Shown here: one piece after another, positions 1 to 9,290 of the stretch
Position numbering within the stretch: position 1 is the stretch's first letter
How the letters are laid out: every line of letters begins with the position of its first letter
Assembly: GCA_001600495.1 (NCBI GenBank)
Contig: BCKE01000018.1
Coordinates: forward strand, 335,069-399,068
DNA: 64,000 nucleotides
Direction of reading: 5' to 3'
Source: Pilasporangium apinafurcum
Taxonomy: Eukaryota > Oomycota > Peronosporomycetes > Pythiales > Pythiaceae
Translations under genes and position numbers: made by a program
Notes under the pieces: model-generated
What the model was told of the DNA's origin: nothing
Seen by the model: the letters and a program-made list of their open reading frames with translations, nothing else
The model's database searches: none

Positions 1-13
1 AAAAGGAAGAAGA

Positions 14-1260
14 GTGGAGATGGCGCTCAGTGGGAAAGTCGTAGTATTTACGCGTCTACACGACGCTACCGTCTCTACTGCCGTGTCAACACTTCAGCAG
101 AAGAATCCGAACGTTCCAAATGTGCATGTAGTCCACATCGCCGACGCGTCGGACCTCTCGCAGGCGATCGCCACGAATTTGAAGGACAAAGCGAGTGATG
201 AATTTGATGGCGTTGTTATGTTTAACGAAGACACGGCACTGCTGTCCACAGAATTGCATGCTATCGCGCCATATATGAAGGCTGGTGGGGTCCTGCAACT
301 CTATGTTGCTGATGCGGAGGAAGATAAGAAGGTGCGAATTTTTCAACATCCTTATTTGATAATTGGCTTGAGATTTGATATGATAAAATGACTGGGTCGT
401 ATGCATATTTGTTGCGATGTGTTGTAGAACTCCATCTTGATGGCGCTGATGATTGGTGGGTTTGTTGAGACTGCTGACAGCGAAGATCAAGGTGCTGGTG
501 CGTTTTACCCACAGTTTGCGAAGGCGAGATGCTATTCGTCGAAGAAACCTGCTTTTGAAACTGGATCCAGTGCAACCATTCCGTTGACGAAGAAGACGAC
601 CACAACAACGCAGCCACTGAAGAAGTATATGATTAAGAAGCCTGAAGGAGGATTTGTATTCGTTGCTAATCATTTACTGTTTCATAGATGGACTGTCGTT
701 GCTGACGATTTTGATGATGATGACGACGATGACATCATTGATGAGGTACAATGCGTGAAAGAAGAATAATATCTGATTACCACGTGACTGAGTAATTTCT
801 TTGTTTCATTCGTGTAGGATACTCTTCTCGATGACACGGACGAAGTGCTTAAAGCAGCGAAGGATGACTGTGGCACTGGTGTTGGTGGCAAACGACGAGC
901 ATGCAAGAACTGCACCTGCGGGTACGCTATTTGTTGGTATTTTTCTATATTACTTGATACATTACATTTATGAGATGACCATTCTTCTCATAGGCGCAAA
1001 GATGAAGAAGACAAACCTGTCGTGTCGGATAAAGAGCTCAGTCAAATGGTTTCCAGCTGTGGCAACGTATGTTGAATTTGCAGTTACAATGTGCTTTCGA
1101 TTGTAGATCATGTGATAATGTGGCACTGCTTGTTGGTTTTTGGGTACAGTGTTTTAAAGGTGATGCCTTCCGATGCGGTAGCTGCCCGTTCCTGGGTAAA
1201 CCAGCGTTCAAACCTGGAATGGAGAAGGTGATGTTGAACCTCGACTCGGACGATTTTTAA
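14..1260 (+). CDS. DRE2: Anamorsin/CIAPIN1 (Dre2), cytosolic Fe-S assembly factor
   Basis: Dre2 carries two Fe-S clusters and, with the diflavin reductase Tah18, passes electrons to cytosolic iron-sulfur protein assembly. Five exons (14-331, 428-745, 818-921, 994-1066, 1150-1260) join in frame to 307 residues. The N-terminal exons resemble the inactive methyltransferase-like domain. Exon 2 has the family GSS motif in a KPAFETGSS context, then an aspartate run leading into the IIDE/DTLLDD linker. Exon 3 into 4 gives CKNCTCGRK, the first cysteine cluster. Exons 4 and 5 join as CGNC, followed by [15 protein letters not shown], the twin CX2C signature. All cluster cysteines expected for the C-terminal CIAPIN1 domain are visible. 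The start could be either of two in-frame ATGs at 14 and 20. Family identity is very secure; the exon 2 end is the least certain boundary. Confidence 0.93.
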
Positions 1261-1430
1261 GGCACGTACAGAAAGAGTACACCGTGAGCAGACAAATGGG
1301 TGAATACATTAACAGTAATGAATCTCGCAGTCGGTGTGAAGTATACTCGCATAATGTATCACAAAAACAGCTAAACTATGGTTTTCTGATTTCATAAATA
1401 CATTTTACTCATGTCTGGAATGTCCAACGT

Positions 1431-1743
1431 CACAGGAAATCGCAAGTTCTCAAGAAATACGAATGTATCTAATAATGATTCCTATTTTGTGTTTTTCGAT
1501 TGATCAACTTGGATCTGACAAGTACTTGAACGATCAACTACCTTAAGGAAGGCGATATCGATACCTGGACCAGATTGACCTAGGAGTAAACCTCTGTTCT
1601 TGAGAAAAATATTTTTGGTGGTATTGATATCGCGATCTGTAACCAAGTTACACGATGAGCACGACGTTTCTCTTTGTGCTTGAATGTTGTGCTCGATTTT
1701 CCCACAGCAAGAACATGTTTTCGAAATGTAATCTTCTTTGCAT
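1431..1743. repeat. Left arm of ~312 bp inverted repeat
   Basis: This arm is the reverse complement of 2274-2587. The two arms differ by about one substitution and one single-base indel near the outer end (the short stretch after the shared CACAGGAAATCGC). It carries, on the minus strand, the zinc-ribbon end of a Fanzor/TnpB-like gene. The inner flank (1744-1800) is only partly similar to the sequence next to the right arm, so this copy came from a slightly different element or was homogenised by gene conversion. Confidence 0.9.
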
Positions 1744-1800
1744 TTAATCCTACGTCCTCTTCCAGAAATGCAATATTCGATGCGCTTGCAGAGAATGCGA
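1580..1800 (-). pseudogene. Fanzor/TnpB-like zinc-ribbon fragment (left arm copy)
   Basis: Read on the minus strand, this stretch encodes the same C-terminal part as 2275-2535: a KEDYISKTCSCCGK motif, a second CSSC pair and DRDIN. The copy starts abruptly near 1800 and its upstream part no longer resembles the RuvC region of the family. No full gene remains. It is head to head with the right-arm copy. Family assignment follows from the OrfB/TnpB-type zinc ribbon; function is presumed lost. Confidence 0.75.
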
Positions 1801-1859
1801 GAAGGATGGCTTTATCATTGTATCTCGCGAGTAAAAGAATTTGCATTGACTAGCAAGAA

Positions 1860-2535
1860 GCGATAGATCCTGGAGTTTATAATTTTATCACGCTATACGA
1901 CCTTCAAGGGTTCATTGAGTGTTAATAATTCCAAGGATAGACAAGATTTCCACGTGTTGTCTTTTGATTGATCATCTCAAGTCAAAGTTGACGAATGAGA
2001 AATCCAAGCACAAACGTTATCGCATAAGACGATTGATTGTTCGATTACACAATCGAATGAAAGCAATGATATCATATATACATCACAAGGTTTCAAAGTG
2101 GTTATTGGACAACTACAATCAAGTCCTACTTCCAACGTTTGCTGCATCTAAGATGGCTTGGAAACAAAAACGAATTCCAGCAAGGCTTCGAGAGCAATTC
2201 TTACTTTATGTCACTACAAATTCAAGAAAATACTGGAGTATAATATGAAGCAATCAGGAGGATGTGCGATTGAATGCAAAGAAGATTACATTTCGAAAAC
2301 ATGTTCTTGCTGTGGGAAAATCGAGCACAACATTCAAGCACAAAGAGAAACGTCGTGCTCATCGTGTAACTTGGTTACAGATCGCGATATCAATACCACC
2401 AAAAATATTTTTCTCAAGAACAGAGGTTTACTCCTAGGTCAATCTGGTCCAGGTATCGATATCGCCTTCCTTAAGGTAGTTGATCGTTCAAGTACTTGTC
2501 AGATCCAAGTTGATCAATCGAAAAACACAAAATAG
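1860..2535 (+). pseudogene. Broken Fanzor/TnpB-like RNA-guided nuclease, C-terminal half
   Basis: Fanzors are eukaryotic relatives of transposon-encoded TnpB, nucleases guided by an RNA from the element end. The remnant starts with AIDPGVYNFITLYD at 1860-1901, which matches the RuvC-I motif. It continues through a basic helical region (around 1970-2110) and PTFAASKM, then SKASRAILTLCHYKF, the RuvC-II region ECKEDYISKTC, the zinc ribbon (CSCCGK, CSSC) and RuvC-III DRDINTTKNIF. The three acidic catalytic positions (D in DPG, E before the KTC motif, D in DRDIN) are all still present. The frame is broken by a TAA near 1922 and a one-base shift near 2172-2180, and the N-terminal half is absent. 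The right arm of the inverted repeat covers its last 260 bases. Confidence 0.82.
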
Positions 2536-2587
2536 GAATCATTATTAGATACATTCGTATTTCTTGAGAATTTTGCGATTTCCTGTG
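2274..2587. repeat. Right arm of ~312 bp inverted repeat
   Basis: This is the reverse-complement partner of 1431-1743, with a spacer of about 530 bp. It spans the Fanzor-like zinc ribbon, the stop codon and about 50 bp of downstream sequence, ending in GCGATTTCCTGTG. The outer ends of both arms share that terminal sequence, which may mark an element boundary. Confidence 0.9.
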
Positions 2588-2765
2588 GCAGCCCATTTCC
2601 AAAACCAAACCCGGGTACTTACTTGAGACATACCCGAACATGCTAACCCATATCCCAAACCGTACCCATTAGAGGAAGAAGATTTTTTTCTTGGGCTCAA
2701 TAATTGATGTGCCTCATGCTTCTTTCTCATATCCCAAAAAACAAATCAATCGACAAGAGTTGCTG
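2588..2765. other. Short intergenic stretch with C-rich imperfect repeats
   Basis: Between the inverted repeat and the KH gene there are imperfect repeats of the type ACCCATATCCCAAACC / AACCAAACCCGGGTAC. The stretch presumably contains the promoter of the gene starting at 2766. No known regulatory motif is recognised. Confidence 0.4.
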
Positions 2766-3974
2766 ATGTCCCATTCGTACACATCGCGACAGAATCGAGG
2801 CTCCTCTAGCCGTGGGCTGACAAAAGAAGTGGATATTCCAGACCATGTGCCTGTTGGAATGGTCATCGGTAAAGGCGGTAGATTCCAAAAAGCGTTGAAG
2901 CAAAAGCATGATGTTCGCTCTTATGTGAAGATAGACGAACGAAAGGTGATTCTATCTGGTTCTTTGAATAAAATGGATGACGCAGCAGACGAATTGGCAC
3001 AATTGTTTGCGCGAGCGGCGATTTCGGCACCGTCACAACAACAAAAAAAGCGAGTGTTTGAGTGTTCAGCGCAAGCTGGTTCAAAATACTGTTGGAAGTT
3101 TGTTGAAACCAAGCCACCTGAATCCGATACGAATGTAGAGACGTTTGTTCATATTCTTCAGCATGCAGGACCTGCGGATGAGATTGACGACCTGGAGACC
3201 GCGTGGATCCAAGAGTTTGACGTCCGGAAAATGATGAAGACGGTACAGACACCAGATACGTCGTACAAATTGGTGGTATCCTTTGGCAATTGCTATTTTA
3301 AGCTGTATGACCTTGACGATGTGCCCGAGTCAATGGAGTGGATTGATTTGCAGCGGCTGAAGCGAGGATCGCATTTTTCGACTCGGTGGTCGAATATTTT
3401 CAACCGAGAAAACTCGGAGAAGATAAAGGCACTTATCACTGACCTGGAGGCGAAGGCAGATGAATCGAAAGACGTTATTACGGTACATGTGACAAACCGT
3501 TCAACCAATGAGTCCTGCCATATGAAGTATCATCTCATCGATGGTAATGTGAGCCTCAAGTACTGCAAGACTAGACGTCAGGTGCTGTGCACATCGGATG
3601 TGTTTCTGAACAACACCGTCTCGTTCCGTGTGCGTGCAGTTTCCCATGACCCTACACCAGATGTTGACATTATGGAATTTGTGAAAAGTCATGTGACTGT
3701 ATCCAAGCCGCAAGATGGCGACGTCTTTGACGTCAAAGCGACTCTAAGCGATGAAGCACATAAGCAAGGACTGGTCATCAACAGAGTAAACATGAGGAAA
3801 CGAGTGCATGTCCTCTACCATGATCTATACTTCACCCTCGCGTACACGAACCGAGCAAAGACGGAGTGTCGCATCGATATCCGCCTCCCACCGGAAACAG
3901 CGCAGATCCTGTCACTTCAAGAAGGTTGCCGCATGCTTGTAAAAGAAATCATGGATAAAGTCCTTCAGGTTTAA
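2766..3974 (+). CDS. KH-domain protein, otherwise unrecognised
   Basis: Intronless gene of 402 residues. I chose the ATG at 2766 because the open frame further upstream (from 2691) contains no ATG. Residues of about 22-85 look like a KH RNA-binding domain: PVGMVIGKGGRFQKALKQ contains the GxxG loop as GKGG (residues 35-38), followed by a region with IDERKVILSGSLNKMDDAADELAQLF, the expected beta-alpha pattern. The remaining roughly 300 residues are mixed alpha/beta with no family I recognise, and there is no signal peptide or membrane segment. A role in RNA binding is likely from the KH loop; targets and pathway are unknown. It lies 616 bp upstream of the PhoD-like gene on the same strand. Confidence 0.75.
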   Translation: MSHSYTSRQNRGSSSRGLTKEVDIPDHVPVGMVIGKGGRFQKALKQKHDVRSYVKIDERKVILSGSLNKMDDAADELAQLFARAAISAPSQQQKKRVFECSAQAGSKYCWKFVETKPPESDTNVETFVHILQHAGPADEIDDLETAWIQEFDVRKMMKTVQTPDTSYKLVVSFGNCYFKLYDLDDVPESMEWIDLQRLKRGSHFSTRWSNIFNRENSEKIKALITDLEAKADESKDVITVHVTNRSTNESCHMKYHLIDGNVSLKYCKTRRQVLCTSDVFLNNTVSFRVRAVSHDPTPDVDIMEFVKSHVTVSKPQDGDVFDVKATLSDEAHKQGLVINRVNMRKRVHVLYHDLYFTLAYTNRAKTECRIDIRLPPETAQILSLQEGCRMLVKEIMDKVLQV

Positions 3975-4590
3975 TGGACAAAAAATGATAATGTGCTAAG
4001 AGTCGTTGGATGATGAAGATGATACAGTGAAAGTGCAATAAAACGGTGGAGGCGTTTAGTGGGTAACACATATGAGACGAACGACAACATGATCGAAGCA
4101 AACAAGTTCAAACTGGAAGAAGAATAATCAACAAAGAGAGAGAAAGCGATGAGATGCATATCTGTAGTGTACATGAGTCTGAAAATGCTATTTGTTTGAG
4201 TTACGACAACAAGTGAAGATGTAAGCGATTGCTTGGTTTGATGAAGCATCTCTGCTCTGTTCAGTTCTGTCTGAAGCGCAAGAAAGTTTTTTCTACAGTA
4301 GCTGTCCACGGGCAGTCCATAGAAAGATCTGAGAGCTTGGGAAACTGGAAATGGCTCGAAGGTGGAATTCCTTTGTTGACCACTAAATATTACATTTTAC
4401 AGGTGAAAAGTATTTTTGGCGCGAGAATTGGGCGTCAACAACAGAAATGAGGTCATTTTAAATGGCTATTATTAATTTATAAAGGTTTTTCATCGCTGGC
4501 GTTTCCTTGACACATTTTTGCACATCATTGGAGCTTTTTGCGCCAAAACGCAACAAGAAAAGAGTAGCAAGAGCACTACATTCGTTAGAT
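3975..4590. other. Intergenic region
   Basis: This stretch of 616 bases holds the 3' end of the KH gene and the presumed promoter of the PhoD-like gene. I see no supported gene. Short open frames here lack family features. Confidence 0.5.
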
Positions 4591-6421
4591 ATGTCAAAGG
4601 TAGTGGTAGCAGTGGCATCAGCTGTCGCGGCGGCGTTTTCCACGGGTGTCGTATATGACTCACTCGCTCCGTCAACTGCGGGCCATCCGCGTACGGAGAC
4701 AGTGCAGAAGCCACTGGAAAAAATCGCGTTTGGCTCATGCAGCGATCAGAGCCGTCCGCAACCACTCTGGGCGAATATCGCTGCATTCCAGCCAGAATTG
4801 TGGATCTGGATGGGCGATAATGTGAGTACTCATATGCGTATGTATCATAATAGTATGTATGTATGGGGTGCATGAATAAATGGATGTTTTTGCTGTGGGT
4901 GATTGGTAGATTTATGCTGATAACAAGGAGTTTGGTCAACCACGCGAGTGGCAACCGTCCAAGATGTTTCAGCCAGCAACTTCGGACACCCTGCGCAGTC
5001 GATATGGGTAAGAAAGAACGAAAGCGGTGTATTATGCTATCTGTTGATGTGTTGACGCAAATGAAATTGAACAAAACATTTAGGAAATTGCTTGCCAACC
5101 CTGAGTATGATGCCTTCGCGAATAGCACGCCTGTGATTGGTATCTGGGACGACCATGATTTTGGTATTAATGATGGCGACAAGCACTATTTCAACCGTGA
5201 AGAAAGTCAGCAAATTTTTTTGGATTTCTTGAATGAACCAGCCGACTCACCTCGACGAAAACAAGAGGTACACATCACATTGTTGCATCGAGAATGCAAC
5301 GACGTATTTATTGCTTATGTGGTTGATTGTGCTCTCATGATAGGGCATCTACACATCCTATACGCTTGGCACTGGTGACCAAACGGTCAAGTTTATTCTT
5401 CTTGACAATCGGTATGTACGATAAAGTAACTAATTGATATCTATTGTCGAATCTTTCAAAATCTGATTGCCATGATTCTGCACAGCTACAATCGTGATCC
5501 TTATAACACCAAGGACGGAGATTTCCTGGGCGAGACACAGTGGGAATGGCTAAAAAACGAATTGTTGACCACTACAGCGGCGTTTAACGTGATTGTCTCT
5601 GGGATTCAAATCCTTCCCACGGATCGTTTCGCCGTGGCGGAGTGCTGGAATCGATTCCCTAATCAACGTGAGCGTCTGTTGAAATTAATTTTGAGCTCGC
5701 ACGCCAAGGGAGTAATTCTGCTCAGGTATGGTTCTATTTCTATCAAAGAGGGCTTTCACTATGAAACATCGCTGACATGCATATATGAATTATAGTGGAG
5801 ACGTCCATTTTTCGGAAATCAATCAAATTATCTGCTCGAATGGCACGAATATTCTTACTGAGATTACGAGTTCTGGAATGACGCACAGTTGGGTATGTGC
5901 TTGCTATACGGCTGTGTTGGAAGTTATCACAATTAGCTGAGCATTTTTTGTGTTGTTATCTCCAGATGCAATTTGCGCTTCAATCGTGGGTGAAGTACAT
6001 CTTCTCATTGATGTTCACGTATGGAAATCTCGTCCTCCCGTGGGAGTTCCGACCAGAACAAGAAGCTTTCTATGGATCACTGAATTGGGGCTCGATCCAA
6101 TTTGACTGGAACCGCACCCCTCATCCCGTTGCAACAGTGCAAGTGCGTGGACTGGATAACCATGTGAAGCTGGAACACAAATTTGAATCAACACCGGTAT
6201 ACTCTGACACAGCCGAGGACGATTCCGTTGGATGTAAGCCACCTAGAGAGCTGGAACCATGGCAGCGTATGTTTTGGGAGGGAACGTTTATCATTGGAGC
6301 ATTAGCATTCTTGCTCTCGATCCCATTCAACGTATTTGTTGCGGTCTGGATTATATGGTTCGTCTTGAAGAAGGTTATTGGTTTCTTGTTTCGAAGAACT
6401 CTCAAGGAGAAAACGAGTTAG
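4591..6421 (+). CDS. PhoD-type metallophosphatase with C-terminal membrane anchor
   Basis: Predicted phosphomonoesterase/phosphodiesterase of the PhoD-like metallophosphatase family. Seven exons (4591-4821, 4910-5007, 5084-5267, 5344-5411, 5486-5725, 5796-5892, 5966-6421) join to 457 residues. The N-terminus MSKVVVAVASAVAAAFSTG is a likely signal peptide or anchor. Metal-site motifs are in order: FGSCSDQ (about residue 48), MGDN (74-77), IWDDHDFGIND (130-140) and SGDVHFSE (274-281, across an intron). Near the C-terminus (about 405-445) is a strong hydrophobic segment followed by a basic tail, suggesting a type I membrane protein with its catalytic domain in the secretory lumen or outside. Each splice junction preserves a family motif, so the model is strong. 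Substrate is not determinable from sequence. Confidence 0.9.
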
Positions 6422-6545
6422 AGGTCATGAAGAGGTGAATGATCGTCGTGCGAAGGCACGAGTAAAGTGAAAAGCCAAGTCGGATAGTGTAGCAGTAGTA
6501 GTAGCAAGAAGTAGAATTTTGTGCATGTTGGCGGACAAATATAGA

Positions 6546-9264
6546 ATGGCACTTGCTGAAGAAGTTGGTGCCTGTTATCATTCAATTACGGCACTCATAT
6601 CTGTTGGAGGGCTTGTCTGTAGGTAACATGCTAGATCAAGTGGACTTGTATCGGCGACAGCAACTCTATCAACGTGTTTATGAAAAGCGAATTGAAGCCA
6701 TTAACTCATGTGAGATGGAACTCCGGCGCGAAAACGCCATCCGTGAAGAAATCGAGCGGAATATGAAGGATTTTATTGCGACTGCGCTGCAATCCAGGTA
6801 TCGAGGCTGGAAAGGTCGATGTGTAGCACAAATCGTTCGACAGCGTCATTATGCTGCGATAGGGATACAGAAAATCGTGCGAGGCTTTCTAGGTCGGCAA
6901 TATGCAGCTCGGGAACGGAGGAAATTATCGCAGGTACTTCACAGTCCCGTCGCAATGAAATTATTGCTGGAACGATCGACAATTGTACGAACAATCAAGA
7001 ACTGGCAGGAACTGCTCGACTCACACACGAATGAGTACTTTTACTTCCACATCTACACTCATGACTCTCAATGGGCACCTCCAGATTCATATCAGGAGTT
7101 TCTGCAGTGCAAGTGGCCTAATTGTGAGCATGTGGCGACGACTGTGCATGGGATCCATGAGCATTACCGAACGGTGCACGTGTGGTATTGCCCTGTGTGC
7201 ATGGCTAAGGTCTGCACCTCCACATTTCCAAAATGTCCAGTCTGTCGAAGTGTTTGTAGCCACGACGTTGTCACTGGGGAAATTGTCGGTCCTGGAGAAA
7301 CCCAACTACAAGCAATTCGTCAAGCGAAAGAGGCAGAAGATGAGCTACGTCGGCAAAAAGAAGAAATGGAGCAACATCGTATGATGTATTGGGCGGAATT
7401 AGCTGCGCAGGAAGAGACATCTCATGGTCATAGCAGAGCGAGGAAAAAGCGGCTTCGATTCGGTGGGAAAGCCTCGGCGTCACCATCGATATCGTCTGCG
7501 AGTGGCACGAAACGTGATTCAGAAGAGACGCAACTGATCGCGCATTTCGAGGAACTTGATCCATCGGTAGTACAGATTAAGTGGATTTCATCGTTCCAAC
7601 GGACGAAAAAGCAAGCTATAGTGTTTGCCAAAGCTTTGTTACCCTTTGGTAGCCTTTATGTTGGTGATTTTCGATCGAGTGATATGAAACTCAATGGCAT
7701 TGGCGAGATACTCTACCGTAATGGTGACAAATACACGGGACAATGGAAGGAAAACATACGTGAGGGCAAAGGCATTTACCAAAGCACAAGCGGCAATGAG
7801 TACATTGGCGAATGGGTAGACGGAAAAAAGCATGGTATTGGCATCCAAACGTTTGCGAATGGTGAACGCTACATTGGTCACTTTGTCGAAGGCAAGTTTG
7901 AAGGTCTCGGTGTCTATTTTGCCGCAAATGGTGACAAATACGAAGGCACATTTGCAGCGAATAGACCAAATGGACGTGGCAAATTCAAGAAAGTCAATGG
8001 CGATTGCTTTGTGGGGACTACTGTCAATGGTGAAGCATACGGACTCGGTATTTTGTCGACAGCGGATGGTCAAGTGTACAAAGGAGAGTGGGAAAAGGAT
8101 TTTCGCCATGGCCATGGGGTTTGCTTTTACCCAAATGGCGCTGTATATTCTGGAGAGTGGTGGCGGGGGCGATGGGGTGGTACTGGTTTATATATCTCCA
8201 GCGAGGGGATCAAGTACATTGGTGAGTTTTGCAACGGGGAGCGTCATGGCAAAGGCAAACTGGTCTTTGAAAATGGCGACATCTTTGATGGATATTTCTC
8301 TCACGGAGTTGCTCATGGTGAAGGCGACACGAAGGGTATTTATCGCTTTCATGAGAGTGGAAACATATACATTGGTGGATGGGCTAACAATAAACGCCAG
8401 GGCAAAGGCATGTACATTTTCCGCAATGGGGGTCAATTCACGGGCTATTTTCTCGATGATCACGCACAAGGACGAGGCACGATGAAGTACGCCAACGGTA
8501 ACATTTACAAAGGAGATTTTCTAAAAGCATATAAGCACGGAGAAGGTGTCTACAAGTGGAATAATGGTAGTGTATTTGAAGGTCATTTTGAGAACGGTGT
8601 GATTCATGGTTTTGGCAAAATTTTGTATGCAACTGGTCATCGCTACGAAGGCAATTGGAGCCACAACAAGAAGCACGGCTGGGGCAAGTTCTTCTATCAT
8701 AATGGTGATATCTACGAGGGAGAATGGTGTAATGACCATCGCCACGGCAAGGGTAAATTTACATGGAATCCAAACACTATCTTAGCTGAAAGCTACGATG
8801 GATTTTGGGATACGGATCGACGACACGGCAAAGGCGTATATCGTTACAGGAATGGCAATGTCTACAGCGGCGATTGGCACGACGGCAAGCGGCATGGAAT
8901 GGGAAGCTACACGTGGCCAAATGGTAATGTATATCATGGTCAATTCGAGAACGAAATGCAACACGGCGTCGGCAGTTTCCATTGTGCATCCAGTGGAGAT
9001 ATCTATGAAGGAGAATGGGTGGAAAATATTCGTGAAGGGCGAGGAAAGATCATCTATGCCAACGGGAAAATCTTTGAAGGAACGTTCCATAACGGTCGTC
9101 GGCATGGAAGTGGCGTCATGACGTATCCTGATGGAAACAGCTACCATGGCGTGTGGAAGTGTGACAAGAAGGAAGGCGGTGGGAAATACGTTCTTCATGT
9201 CAATGGCAGCGCAACCAACAAACAGAATGACGGTGCACTCAACGTCCGCGTATTTGGTTATTAG
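6546..9264 (+). CDS. IQ / WW-like / zinc-finger / MORN-repeat protein, probably cytoskeletal or flagellar
   Basis: The preferred model has a 22-nt first exon (6546-6567), a 55-nt intron and a second exon 6623-9264, giving 887 residues. A simpler alternative starts at the in-frame ATG at 6628. Order of features: charged coiled N-terminus; two IQ-like motifs (ALQSRYRGWKGR and GIQKIVRGFLGR); a WW-like stretch with YFYFHIYTHDSQWAPP; a C2H2-like finger (CKWPNCEH..H..H) and a CPVC..CPVC cluster; a glutamate-rich helix; then about 22 MORN repeats (typical unit YEGEW..G..HGKG) filling the C-terminal 530 residues. MORN arrays scaffold membranes and axonemal structures, and IQ motifs bind calmodulin. 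Convergent with the next gene, stops 26 bp apart. The axonemal role is inferred from this architecture and from other ciliary genes nearby. Confidence 0.85.
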
Positions 9265-9290
9265 CACAACAGCTGAGATCTTGCAAGCGC

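Noticed and set aside
656-687. GTATTC...CATAG pair with a CTAAT branch-like motif inside Dre2 exon 2
   Set aside because: Removal of 32 nt would break the frame, which continues correctly without splicing into the aspartate-rich linker.
7639-9267. Several long minus-strand open frames across the MORN array
   Set aside because: They mirror the repetitive codons of the MORN repeats and show the same periodic pattern on the other strand; no independent features.
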